From Cryptomeria japonica (Eukaryota > Streptophyta > Pinopsida > Cupressales > Cupressaceae), in contig NC_081409.1 in the NCBI RefSeq assembly GCF_030272615.1, positions 477,308,573-477,372,572 on the forward strand: DNA of 64,000 nucleotides. The letters run 5' to 3'. The position numbers and the translations under genes are program-made. This document shows positions 1 through 11,204 of the stretch, piece by piece (the stretch's first letter is position 1; the number at the start of each line of letters is the position of its first letter). The notes under the pieces were generated by a model. That model did no database searches, was not told the DNA's origin, and worked only from the letters and a program-made list of their open reading frames with translations.

Positions 1-600
1 TAGCATTATAAAACCATTATCATGTTCAATAATATTTCTATCGTGATCATTTTATTCAATCGTAGCTTGTACCATTTGACAACGAACAAAACTAATTTGA
101 AGGAATTAAAGTCACACTCAAGTATATCATCCAAAATGCCATAGTATCGATTTTGAGACTGTTGAGGATGAATGTCATTTCTTGATGAAATATTTGTCAC
201 CTCAAAGACTGCAATGATGCTAGAATCACAAGTTTTCTTCATGTCATCCAACTTTTTTATGCAAAATTTATGACCATTGCAGCACATAGCATTGTGGTGT
301 TTGACCTGCGATATGTCAAACATGTAAAATTTATTGCATTGTGAGTTGATAAACATATGGGTGATTAATAAATTTATACGTACCTATTTATCTCTTAAAC
401 CATATCCTAAATCAATTTCCCTTTGTGTAACATTGGAATCTCCATTATGATGTGCTTCTTTAACCAATGAAGCCACACCTTCCCATGTTAATGTGTGTCC
501 AGAATGTTGACAACATTCAATCCATACCATCATCCAATCAAGATTGTTTGCAATATACAAATGTAGTGCATCTCACTCTCGACCAACTATACAAAAAATA
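1..600 (-). pseudogene. CACTA transposase C-terminal part, DUF4216-like
   Basis: At 6-356 the minus strand encodes a segment with the pattern ...NRYYGILDDILECDF...KLVLFVVKW..., which matches the DUF4216 domain found at the C-terminus of many plant CACTA transposases (YYG, an I/L-D/E-hydrophobic stretch, then LF..W). A second block at about 365-585 (containing EWDALHLYIANN and a His/Cys-containing stretch) precedes it and belongs to the linker after DUF4218. Stops and missing joins separate the blocks. Assignment is by family resemblance and by order after DUF4218. The gene runs off the left edge. Confidence 0.65.
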
Positions 601-648
601 AATAGATGTCTTACAATCGATTTATTTTGAAGATTAAGAATTAATTAA

Positions 649-1080
649 CTACAATAACATCTTATAATTACCTCTCACTTTCCTCAATCTACCTTTCCCC
701 ATCAAGTACTCCCCTTCAAATTTGTTAATGGTGTTGGGATCCCAAATGCAATCCACATGGATCTTTGCTGCAAACTTAGGAAGATATTCAGAAATGTACA
801 CCATAGTCTGGTATACCATATATCCCTCCACCATAGAACCCTCAGGATGTGCTCTTTGTCGAACCAAAGCCTTCAAAAATTTCAAGTGCCTCTCAACCAT
901 CCACATTGACCTAGTGTGTACAGGTCCACACAATTCAATCTCCTCAACTTGGTGTATGAGGTAGTGTTCTTGTGCATTGAAAAAAGCTGGAGGTAGACAC
1001 TTTTGCATTTCACACATTAAATGAGGAATTTTTCTCTTCCAATATTTTGTATCATCTTTATGGATTTCTTTACATGACAA
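649..1080 (-). pseudogene. CACTA transposase DUF4218 domain
   Basis: An open stretch of 143 codons reads as the DUF4218 domain of plant CACTA transposases. It has a conserved Cys-Leu-Pro-Pro-Ala-Phe-Phe start region, a HLIHQVEEI-type segment followed by GPV, a W...ER.LK.LK core, then RNRA-like RQRAHPEGS and an EGY motif. DUF4218 normally follows TNP2 in the same protein, as here on the minus strand. The function of the domain is not well defined in the literature I know. No intact gene is present: TNP2 upstream is broken. Confidence 0.85.
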
Positions 1081-1194
1081 CCACCTACAAGGTATTCAAG
1101 ACGCAAAAAAATATATTACATAAGAAGTAAAACAAATTGCAAATATAATATCTATACAACAAACTAAACAAATATCACTACTTACCTTATGTAT

Positions 1195-3050
1195 TTTCCA
1201 AGATCATATATGACTTGCTTGACATTATTGTCGAAGTCGTCTGGGAGAGATAGAGTTAGAATGTACTGCAACAATTATAAAATTATCTTTTCATTTTTTT
1301 GTAACATAATTAAAAGTACACGTACGCTCAGTACTTAAATACATACTAAAAACACAAGAACATGAATTACCTTAATGAAGGTATGCCAATCATGCATTTT
1401 CATCCCTGGCCAAAATTCACTTTTCTTTGATATGAGATTGTTTATGTTCGCAGCAAATCCTGTGGGAAATCAAATTTTTCGTATGACTTCGTTTATAGCA
1501 TTGCTTTGTTGGTCTGTTAATAACCAAGGAAGCTCACTTATATTAATCTGGTCTCCATGGCTATTTGATTGAATGACATTTATCATTGCATGATTGGAAT
1601 CCTAAATGTCACTACATATTTTGACAATTTTTTCTTTGTCATGCCTTCCATCCAATTTTTTCCATAATGTCTCTGTTATATTCTTTCCAATATGCATACT
1701 ATCAAACAAATGAACAATTTGTAACTGCTCGTAGTAGGGCAACCTACTAAATTGTCTGGGATAACTTTTTATTCCCTTAGGAAGGTGGTTGTTTATGCCT
1801 TCACGACCACCATGTTCATCAATCACATCATAAGTAAACAAAACAAAATAGAAAAGATGTTTTATGACAAACCAATAGATGGAATGGCATTACCTTGATG
1901 ATTAATTCTATTATATTCCAACTTCCATAGGTGAGGTGTCATTCTTCATGGCTTTGATGTATTCTCTTCTTTCCCATTGAAAAGATGTTTTTCAGTATTT
2001 CAATACTTATGATTTTTGTGGAGAAAGTGCCTATACTCATCAAACACTTGCTTTCCTAAACTTTTTGAATGACGAGATTTCATCTTTGGACCACAAACAG
2101 GACATGCAAATTTTCCCTTTGTTTGAAGACCTACAAGATAATGTATAATTGGATTAAATTTGATAATTTTTTGAATTATAATGTTCATGCACAACTTAAA
2201 CACTATAACATACCACAAAAATGTGTTAGCCCCGGGGCATCGTGTATTGTCCATAGAAGCATCGCATGGAATTGAAATTGTCTTTGTCCTATTGGTCTAG
2301 AGACGTCATACATAGTGACACCATTCCATAACTCCAGAAACTCATCGATAAGAGGCTTGATATATACATTCATATCTTTAACTTGGTACTTACCTAATCA
2401 AATGAACAAAAACATTACATAATTATTATGACCATTTTACTGCAATATTTATAATTAAATTTAGATGACTATATTTAAATGATAAAATACTTGGAACAAT
2501 CATTGCCAACATTATGTGCTCCCTCTTTATTGACATCCATGGAGGAATGTTATTATTGATAACAAAAATAGGCCACACTGAGTAAACAGATCTCATCTCT
2601 CCAAATGGATTGACACCGTCCGCTGCCAATGAAAGCCTGAGATTACGAGGTTCTTCTTTAAAGTGTGGCCACTTTTCCTCTATGTCCATAAATGCCGAAC
2701 CATCCACAGGAATTCGAATAATGTCATCTCAACTTCTATTGCGTGCATGGTAATCCATAAATTGTGCCAAGGTAGTGCACTTGAATAATCGTTGCATACG
2801 TGGAATAATGGGAATATAGAAAAGAACCTTGTGAGGAACCCTTTTTGTAATTTGATCCATTCGATATCTACTGATATGACATTCAGGGCATTCAGTTCAA
2901 AATTCATGTTGTTTGTGATATATAATATGATCATTGGGACAAGCATCTATTGTTTGACACTCCATTCCAATATCTTTCATAATAGTAGATAATTCTTGGT
3001 ATGAGCGAGGTAGAATATTTGATGGTGGTAACAAAAACTCACCTATCAAT
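1195..3050 (-). pseudogene. CACTA transposase TNP2 region (several exons, broken)
   Basis: The minus strand carries successive TNP2 (transposase family tnp2) blocks. At 2800-3050: a start like LPPS..LPRSYQELS, IDACPNDHIIYHKQHEF and a TECPECHISRY zinc-like pair. At 2493-2760: AxMDIEEKWPHFKEEPRNLRLSLA followed by DGVNPFG and NNNIPPWM, the most diagnostic block. At about 2210-2396: KYQVKDMNVYIKPLIDE followed by an LLWTIHDAPG block. At 2000-2130: FACPVCG. At 1602-1841: HLFDSMHIGKN. At 1375-1570: GMKMHDWH. In-frame TGA codons interrupt (after HEF; after ARNRS). A likely intron is about 2397-2492, with an acceptor just before GKYQV. This is the catalytic core of a DDE-type transposase, non-functional here. 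Confidence 0.88.
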
Positions 3051-3116
3051 CTACAACAAAAAAATATAATTTGTTATAATAAAGAATATTAATGGTACAT
3101 CATGATTCATAGTTTA

Positions 3117-3688
3117 TTATGACATGCCTTAACATACGTGACATTGTTATGTTGGATAAACCATTCATAACCTTCAAGTTCACCAACAACAATACAATAG
3201 AGAGAAGAGTTTCATGTGAGCCTTCATAAAGGGCCTTAGATGCCTTCTCAAGTAGAGGGACATCATGAACAACATCAAGGTCATCTTCATAATCATGATC
3301 AGCTGTGTGAGTACTAAATGAGTCATGGATCAATGTATTTGTACCATCATCTTCAATTGAGTTTTCTAGCTCATGATCATCATCTTCCATGGGATCATTA
3401 TCTTCAGCTTTGATATTCACACCTCCTTGTTCATCCACTTCAAAAATCATATTCTCAAGGTTGTGTTGATCCATACCATGTGCTCTGGGGTGCTCGACCT
3501 ATATAAAATTGATATAAATAAATAAACCATGATCATGATCTCATCATCACGTGATTTATTATGTATATAAATTGTCAAAACGATATAATGAAAAACTTAC
3601 AAATGGATGATAATCATGTCCACCTTCAATGTGACCATGTAGCCTACAATGTTTCTTCGCTGTTTTGATTAGAAGTCTTCTAGTCTTT
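3117..3688 (-). pseudogene. CACTA transposase N-terminal exons, downstream part
   Basis: Two exon-like blocks on the minus strand. Block 3688-3601 reads ...LKTRRLLIKTAKKHC.LHGH...HDYHPF and ends at a consensus donor, TTT|GTAAGT. The next block starts at 3498 after a polypyrimidine/AT tract and AG, and continues in the same phase as VEHPRAHGMDQHN. It runs into an acidic linker (DNDPMEDDD) and an LKVMNGLSN motif typical of the stretch before TNP2. The upstream half of the first exon lies on the far side of the nested retrotransposon (20754-20864) and matches in phase across the TSD. The Cys/His content suggests a zinc-binding N-terminus; that role is inferred. Confidence 0.8.
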
Positions 3689-3693
3689 AACCC
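3689..3693. repeat. Target-site duplication AACCC, left copy
   Basis: Five bases AACCC immediately before the left LTR start (TGTTGAAC). The same five bases follow the right LTR end at 20749-20753. Five-base TSDs are usual for Ty3/gypsy integrases. Confidence 0.93.
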
Positions 3694-3831
3694 TGTTGAA
3701 CAATAAATTTTAAATTTTAAAATTTTCCTAAAGGTGTGAAAAGTTGGAGATTGTTTATATTTTCCCCTTAGGAGGGTCATATGAAAAATATCTATGAAAC
3801 TTAAAGTGTTTCATCAATAATAAAAGATCAT

Positions 3832-4375
3832 CGACCAACATATTACATCGAACACCTCAAGAAGAGTCTCACCGAAAGGAAAGTTTAATCGAAATGAAAC
3901 ATAAGGTGTAGAGCACTAAGATGACTTTGACAAAATATCTCTTTCGGTAAATGAAAGAAACCACTCATCGATATTCTAGTTTCATCGAAAAGCGAAAGGC
4001 CAACAAAAGGTGAAGTCGAGGAAATAAAATTGCCAAGGAAACTTAAAAAACATTCATCTAAAAACAAATCTTATCGATAACAATATGTCAATAAAAATAG
4101 AGGGATTTCATCTATAAAAGAAGGACATCAAAGAAAAAAGGATTTCGGAGGGCTCGCGTGAACTTTCACCGAAGTATAAAACTCATCGAAATATGATTTC
4201 GATGAAACTCACGAATAACTCATCGAAAAAGATTTCATCGAAGAGAGGATGATTTTGGGGAGACTAGAAAATGGTTTTTCGACAAGGGCCATTCACCAAT
4301 GAGGTGATATCAAGGAAAATGAACTTTCCATGAAAGAATAAAGCATTCAACCGAAGACAAGGGTTTCATCGAAAA
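3832..4375 (+). promoter_or_regulatory. Cluster of TCATCGAA-type motifs in the LTR
   Basis: Within about 550 bp the motif TCATCGA(A/T) or close variants recurs roughly ten times, with one copy inverted (TTCGATGA next to TCATCGAA around 4190). The right LTR has the same series at about 15600-16135, and several copies there are better preserved (for example TTTCATCGAAATG versus TTTAATCGAAATG). Position upstream of a TATA-like box and a reading frame suggests a regulatory or nucleosome-positioning role, but this is inference. Confidence 0.45.
4113..4120 (+). promoter_or_regulatory. Possible TATA box of the LTR
   Basis: TATAAAAG, a strong plant TATA match, about 555 bp before the ATG of the LTR reading frame. 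The right LTR has TGATAAAAG at the equivalent site, so only one LTR now has the intact box. Whether this is the U3 promoter depends on the real transcription start, which sequence alone cannot settle. Confidence 0.35.
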
Positions 4376-4673
4376 CTCGATTCACAATCATTTCAGCTGA
4401 ACAGTACTTCCCGCAAAGGAATTAAAAGCTCAAGTTGAGGATGTCACATCTGCAATTAAGTTTAAACATTTGAGTAGCCATTGTAAACATAGAGACATTA
4501 ACTATTGTACAAGTTGCCCACACAATTACAGCTGAATTGATCGAATTTTCATAAGAACCAGATTGTTGCCAAAAGACGGAAAGTTACAAGGAGGTAGCTG
4601 AAATTCGTAAACAACAGTTAGTAGAGCTCGACAATTCTCCAAGTAAGTGTGATATCTCACATTGATTGAAATT

Positions 4674-7673
4674 ATGGAACCCTCTTCTTCATCTAAAAAG
4701 AGTAGGAAAGGAAAGGAATTGAACCGTGAAGAGAAACCCAAACGACAGAAAAAGGAGGGTAGAACTTTAGCTCAAGATCTGCTAGACCAGTGCCCGACGT
4801 CCAGTGTGAGGTCCAAAAAAATCAAAAGTGAAGAGGAAGGGTTGGAAGATAGATTTGAACATCTAGGAGACATATGGATTGAAATCAGAGGACATGAGTT
4901 GTTCTTATTTGGTTACAAGAGAAGCGATGCTCTTGAGCCCGTGAGTAACCTGTGGAAGAAAAATTTGGGGAAATTGGTAGTTTTGAATGTATTTGTGGAT
5001 GTCGAATTAATGAAAGCCCTAATAGATTGTTATGATCCAAAAGCCAAAACCATATGTGACTACTGAGGGAATCCTATGGTGGTAATTAACAAACAGACCA
5101 TTGATATGGTGTTTGATCTAGACTGGGATGTAGAAGAGAAAATTGACATACAGAAACTGTCGCAAGAGTTCTTCAATTTAGAGGACATCTATAGGACATG
5201 GAGACTACCCATTCACCGGCCAAAAGTGGGAAAGTCCTTAGTTCCCTTCAGTAAAGATGACAAGGTGCCTTTTGATGTCAACCAATTTCATCCATATTTC
5301 AAGTATACATACTATGCTGCAGCCCAAGTATTAGGCTTAGAGGCTCATCCTCTCATGGATATTGGGGTTATGGTTCTATGTGCTGATCTACAATCAAAAG
5401 ACCCTAGGCCGTTTGACTATGCAACTTATGTTGCAGAAGCCCTAAATCATGGGTTGGAAAAGTTAAAAGGAGACCTTGTAAATGTTCATTTCTCATTGTA
5501 TTCCTTATTAATGCACATTATTCTTTATTGTGGACAAGAATTCAATTTTTGGTCAGACGATTTTAGCATCAAAGCTTATGATAAAAATGGTTTGAAGAAA
5601 CCAGTCCAGTTGTGGGTTTCTGCATGGGATCAAAGATTTATAAACAACCAATATTGGCACTTTTAGGAATATTTTGTAAAACCACTTAGTGCAGCCTTCG
5701 GACAACATAGAAATTATACTTTGTCTCCTGAAATCAAAAGATTCCTCAGGCCAAAAGACTTCTCTCTAGAGTCTTAGATCGATCACAACTGGGGTGACTA
5801 GTATTGCCACCTTAATCATATAGCAATCAGGGTATTCGGGTATGAAGGAAAGCCATACATGCTTCCAATTATAGAGCCAAATAGGGTGGCTAGTCTAGAG
5901 ATTGTAAGACAACTGTCTGCTGTCAGTGCCAAACATCTCACAGATTTTGGTAAACAATCTATTCTGCCAGGCTTACTGGTGTTTTCTGATTTCATTGTTA
6001 AAAGTTCTAAAAGTTATCATTTACTTCAAAATAAGTTAGATTATTATGGCATGACTCTGGGTGATCCTAGAGAGAGCTTTGATCCTGAGGGATATATAAG
6101 AGCTGCAAGCGCATCATAGAAACTAAAAGCTGGAATACATGTGGCTCAAATGCCATACGATTTAATCAGGAACCTTGAAAGGGAAGAGGCCAAGGTTTTG
6201 AGAGAAAGAAACGAGATGACTTGGGAAGCTTTCAAGTGGAAAAGAGCAAGAGGGATGGTGGATGGAGACCTACTTGGAAACCTCCAAGATCCTTCAGAGA
6301 TAGCCAAAAAACTACTTCAGCATGAGGTAGAGATTATGCATAGAGTACCCCCACAGTTCCTCCATTTTGTCAACACCTGAAAAGATAGTAAGCCATTGGC
6401 TCACATGTCACCAAAATCAACTGCTAGTAGCATCCCTGTTGACTCCCCTAGAGAAGATTATCCCCCTGGTTTTGAAGCAAAGGTAGATGTGGAAACTGGT
6501 GAATTCAATATTAGGGATATAGTTGATATAAGGATGACAGAACATGAAGACTTTGTTGCGGATGATGGATTCGCTTCCTCAGGAGAATTCCTCTCATTCT
6601 TATACCAGTACAAGGGGGCTCATGTGAGACGATGTATGGCTGGGAGATCAAAAGAAGAGCAGATGAGAAGGCTGCAAGATGAGATAGATGCTCTCATGAA
6701 AGATATGACCCCTGAGAAGGGGAGGAAAATATTAAAGGAGGCTGGTGTTATCATCTTTTCAGGTTGGGATATAAATTCAGCACTTCTGTTTGATGGATTC
6801 TTGAAGAAGCAAGACCCAAATCAACAGGTATTGCCTCAAGAGATAGATAAATTGTTCATAGGCTTAGGATATGATCCTGATCAAAAAGCTCTCTTACAAT
6901 GGGCACTGTATCCGAGAGGAAAAAGACCAATTATTGTGGATATTGAAGAAACCTTTGGACACCTTATGATCCATCAGGTAGGAAAGACTGACCCTAGGGT
7001 CACTGCAAGATTAAACTTGGATGTAGCCAAACTAAATCTAGATCAGACAGAGTTTTTGGTCAGGGAAAACATTACCTATAAGGGTTTATATGAAAGAGCT
7101 AAAGAGGAGAATCAGAGGCTACAAGCAAGGATATTGCAACTTGAGATAGGAACTCCTTTAAGTGAATATGCTATCTATCCCACCGGAAAAAGCTTGGATG
7201 ATATCTCTGATGTTCTGTATTGGAAATATCAAGCAAAAAAGGCTACCAAACAGGTGAGTAATATTCAACAAAAGATGGATAAATTGGTTAATGATATCAT
7301 TGAACACAGGTTCAACACCATGCTCATACATGTTGAACATTACTAGAGGGTGTACACTGGAACCATAAAGGCATTAAGGGAGCATGAAAGGTTAAAAGCA
7401 CGATTGCATGAATTAATAAGCAATGTTGATGTGATGACGCTAGAGGAGAAAATAGAAGGGACTTTGTATATCAAGAATCATGTTAAATACAAAGATGCAC
7501 TAAAAAGAGATCTTAAAGAATTGGATGATGGGAGCCCTATTGGAATGCCCTCAATTTATAAAGAGGGAGAATTAATATATATGGATGAATGGTGGAATGA
7601 ACTTATAAGCGTCAAGGATCGAGCTCTGTCAAGATTGGATCGAAACAAAGATATGGCCCCTACCATCAACTAG
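4674..7673 (+). pseudogene. LTR-encoded protein of unknown function (left copy, interrupted)
   Basis: From ATG 4674 to TAG 7671-7673 one frame runs for 999 codons, broken by stops at 5064, 5664, 5775, 5799, 6117, 6378 and 7344. No indel separates it from the right-LTR copy, and five of these stops are sense codons there, so the older frame was more open. Visible parts: a basic, Ser-rich, NLS-like N-terminus (residues about 4-30); a globular part with many aromatic residues (about 60-460); a Lys/Glu/Arg-rich helical part (about 490-560); an acidic stretch with PPGFE (about 590-620); a likely coiled coil (about 790-825, AKEENQRLQARILQLE); and a charged C-terminus. I do not recognise a domain. 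Ogre elements carry an ORF1 of unknown function before gag; this could be its counterpart moved into the LTR, by analogy only. Confidence 0.7.
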
Positions 7674-8785
7674 ATGATATTCGAATACCTTTCACAGGGA
7701 GAAGAATTAAAGAAACAGAGCATGAAGATCAAGACTTTTAAAGAAGATGATTACATTCATCATTTAGGGATGCTTAATCTCTTTTTACTTAAGTTTGTTA
7801 GGAATGTTCAGATTGACAATTAGTGTTTCGAAAAGACACGTCTTTTCATAGATAGCATTTTCTCTCATATATATATGAGAGAGGTTTCTTGTAATAGATT
7901 TCATTAGATATCATAGGAAAAAGACAGTAACATATGATAGCTTGAAAGCTTCCTGTTATACAAATTTTTGACGGATACATAATATAATCAGTCATCTTTT
8001 CTTTGCATATGTGTTGTGGATTATTTCATTTGTTGTTGGCAGTTGCTTGTGATATTATCTAAAGGAGATAAGGTTATTCATATTCTTTGAGTGAAATTTA
8101 TGTTGTATGTTATAAGGTTGGAATAAAAGTTCTGCTTGTGAATTATAATTGTTCTTTGCAATGCTTACTTGGGTGGTACCTTAAAGGTAGGGTTAAATTC
8201 ATTCAAGAAACTTATGATATAGGCATTCAATTGATCTCATAAGAAATAGTAACTGACAGACCCATAAAAGGGGTGGGTTTAAAAACTGTCTCACAAGTTC
8301 ACACAATAAGTCCTAAGGAAATATAAAGACTCTGTAGCCCAAACAACAAAGAAGGCACTGGCCATTTATAGATTACAACTTATCACCATATTCATCATAT
8401 TTTATTTTAAAACAATAGGAGTAGTTGAGTAGGAAACATAGAGTATGTTGGCAATAGTGTATACATATAAAATTCTAAGCATAAAGATCAAGTAGCTTCT
8501 ACAACAACAATCTTGAACTCATCTGCTATATCTCCGTCCTAGAAACTTATGCCATTCTGAGATAGGAGGAATCCAGATTAAGACACTGAATCTGCTATAA
8601 AAAGCATTAGTTGAAGGAACAACTAGTGACTAGGTATACCCGCCTAGGTCCTGCAGAGCCTAAAGTGAGAGAGTTAGTAACCAAATAGGTTCACTCTATA
8701 AATTGGCCAAGTCAATTGGAGGGTTTGATCATAGGAGTTGGCATTTCCTTAGGACCTATCCAATCTTTTGATTTGAGACCCAATA
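7674..8785 (+). other. Non-coding 3' part of the left LTR
   Basis: About 1.1 kb without coding signs. It holds the perfect palindrome CTCTCATATATATATGAGAG (7863-7882), which could also act as a TATA region for a promoter downstream of the LTR reading frame, and AT-rich sequence with AATAAA-like words that could serve 3' end formation. If transcription starts near this palindrome the reading frame lies in U3; if it starts near 4113 the frame lies in R/U5. Confidence 0.4.
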
Positions 8786-8788
8786 GAT

Positions 8789-8806
8789 TGGCGACTCTGC
8801 TGGGGA
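8789..8806 (+). promoter_or_regulatory. Primer-binding site, tRNA-Arg-like
   Basis: TGGCGACTCTGCTGGGGA begins three bases after the 5' LTR end. An initial TGG followed by complement to a tRNA 3' arm is standard for reverse-transcription priming. The TGGCGACTC start matches my recollection of the primer-binding site of Ogre-type elements; the tRNA identity should be checked against tRNA genes. Confidence 0.8.
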
Positions 8807-8903
8807 AGAATTATTAAGACTCTTTTGTGGGAGAGAACTCAAAAGAAAGATTTTCCTCTCAAGGAGAGAGGGAGTGGCTCTGAATTAAGGGAGAAGAATA
8901 TCT

Positions 8904-11200
8904 ATGGACGGAAGGAGATCAGTCACAAATGGATAGCCTTTATCCCAGTTAGATTTTTCTCAATTAAAGAATAAAAACAAAAAAGAATCCATGAATGAAT
9001 TCATGAGAGAAAGGTACAATCTGTATAAGTATGAAAACAACCAACATTCACCTTTAAGAGAACATGATAAAGCAACTACTTCAAGCCCAGTGAATGAGGA
9101 TTTGGTTGCAGCATATAGAGCCCAAAAGGGCCAATATCAAATTCCCCCTGGTTTTGAAAATCATGAAGCACAATCCAGACAAAACACATCGACTTCATTG
9201 GGATCAAGTATGGCAGATCCTACAGATAGATTTGCAGATTTAACTAAAAAAATGATGGAGGAAGCTACTGAAATGAGAGATTCTGGAAGGACTTAGGAAT
9301 GTTTGGAGTTATGTGCTAAATTAGGCATAAATGTTGGTGAAGATGACTTTAATCAAGATGTAAACAATTACAGAAAAAAATATGCTCAGATAGATCAAGG
9401 AGTGAGTAAAACAAAGAGTAATGATTTTAAGGCTTATGAGAACCCCTTATTCAATAACAAAAGGAATGATCATGCGCAATCGAGTGCACCACTAGTCCAG
9501 CAAAATTTACATAATAACTTTGCTACTCATAACCAGTTTCCTCCTCAAAGTCAATTTTATAATCAATATCCCCCCCTGATCAATTTCAATACCAATACCA
9601 GAACTAATACCCTTTTCCTTATCAAAATCAAATGCCCTTATATGATAACATGAACCAAAACTTTAGGAATCCCCATGGGGGACATGGGCTAATGAATATG
9701 GAATGAATGAGGCAGTTTGATTTCTCAGGAATGATGGTATACCCATATCCTATCCCGAATGAAATCAGGACTGCAATACCAAGATTTACTGGAAGTAATG
9801 CAATTATAGGGGAAGCTCATTGTAAGGCTTTTGATGCAGTAATAGAGGATTTTGGTTTACCACATGAAGATGTTAAGATCAGGTTATTTATGCAGTCATT
9901 AACAGAAGATGCAAGAGATTGGTCTAGAGCATTGCCTGATGCATCCATTAGAAGTCTTGCAGAATTCAAAAGCTTATTCCTTGAACAGTATGGAGACCAT
10001 AACAACCCTGAATTTGCTTTGCACGAGATCATTAGCATCAAGAAGGAGAAAAATGAATCAGTGGTAGATTTTAACAAAAGATTTAACAGGGTTCTAAAAC
10101 AAAATTCCCAATAGGATGAAGCCAGTACCTGAGGTAAGCATTCTATATTACATCAATGCTTATGATAGCAAAGCAAACTATGAGTTGAGAACTAGAAATC
10201 CTAGAGACCTCCGGAATGTTATGAAAGCTACCATTGTTATAGAAAATAACAGGAAGGCCACTGGTAAAGTGGGAAAAAGAGAAGATGCAAGGTTGTACAA
10301 TCCTAAAGCACCCAAAGCTAATAAGGATGAGGATAAGCTTGACAAAGTTTTGAATGCTCTAAAAGATTTATCTGTGAGGGTAAACAAAACAGAGAAGCAA
10401 CAATACTATCATCCTAAAAGGCCCAGGTTGCATGACATGCCCTATAACACTACATGGAAAGATGGAAAACCAGTAGACAGGAACCACAAAGATAACCAAC
10501 AAGTCCCAGATCCCTTGAAAAGAACAGTAAACTACGCTAAAGATGTTGACATGTGGTGTTATGCCTACAATATGCCACATGCTCCTTCTTTGTGTGTTGT
10601 AGCAAGAGGATTGCAGGAGGAAGAGAATGGCTATGAGGAGCATATGGGCAACCCGACTGTTAACATGATATCCTTTGCAGAGGAAGGAGGATCAGATTCC
10701 ATGAACATTGATCAATGCTCTGTGTTGCCTGTAATCACCAACATAGGTGAAGGTGTTAAGCTCAGAATCTCCACTGAAGAAGAAAAAAGAAGAATTACAG
10801 CTTCTGCTGTTGCACAAGCAAAAAGGACTTACGATTTGAGAAATAGAATGGTGAATCCAGAGCAAGGTAAACCTACTAGTCTTTTTATAAAAGAAACTGA
10901 TGAGACACCCAAGCAAACAAATAAAGTAGCAAAGACAAAGGAAGTTGTACCAAAGAATAATAAAAGGGGTCTTGGTGTTCAAAAGGAAGAAGTAGCAAAA
11001 TTTCCTTTAGCACAACACTCTACTTCATTTGATATTTCAAATGCATTAACACAATTAAAAGTTTATGTTCCATTGATGGAAACAATGAAGTTTCCTGAAT
11101 ACAGAGAAAAGACTCTGGAGATGATTTCAGGTATCCAAGAAGAAAAGATAAATGAACAGAAACAAGAGGTTGCAAAAGGTGACAATAATGAACAAATGGC
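8904..11200 (+). pseudogene. gag polyprotein, Tat/Ogre-like (frameshifted)
   Basis: The likely start is ATG 8904, in frame with 8991-9653 but with TAG at 8934-8936 and 9294-9296. The frame shifts near 9590 into 9707-10114, then back at about 10100 into the frame starting at 10116. The segment 9760-10110 is a recognisable retrotransposon gag domain (PRFTGSNAIIGEAH..., then ARDWSRALP..S...EFKSLFLEQYG). At 10554-10600 lies a zinc-knuckle relic, W-C-x2-Y-x4-H-x4-C; the second Cys of a C-x2-C-x4-H-x4-C knuckle is Tyr (TAC at 10566, one transition from TGC). The remainder to about 11200 is a charged linker before protease. Gag would form the cytoplasmic particle; this copy is defective. Confidence 0.85.
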
Positions 11201-11204
11201 CCCA

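Larger units (their letters stand above)
1..3693 (-). mobile_element. CACTA (En/Spm-like) DNA transposon, degenerate, open at left edge
   Basis: Minus-strand remnant of a CACTA-superfamily transposon. Reading from 3688 down to 1, conceptual translation gives the usual plant CACTA order: Cys-rich N-terminus, linker, TNP2 transposase, DUF4218, then a DUF4216-like C-terminus. The pieces are separated by stops and by introns with recognisable splice signals, for example donor GTAAGT just below 3601 and an acceptor AG at 3499-3500. The 5' part of the gene lies beyond the retrotransposon inserted at 3694-20748 and resumes at 20754. The far terminus is outside the window. In a live element the protein would bind the terminal repeats and cut and paste the element; this copy is broken. 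Confidence 0.88.
3694..8785 (+). repeat. 5' LTR of the Tat/Ogre-like element
   Basis: Starts TGTTGAACAATAAA and ends ...GAGACCCAATA; the right LTR ends ...GAGACCCAACA, so a terminal CA has become TA here. Contents in order: an AT-rich start; a cluster of TCATCGAA-type motifs (about 3832-4375); a TATA-like box at 4113; a 999-codon frame (4674-7673); a perfect palindrome (7863-7882); and about 900 bp without coding signs. The right copy is 210 bp longer, which a local duplication explains. Confidence 0.95.
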
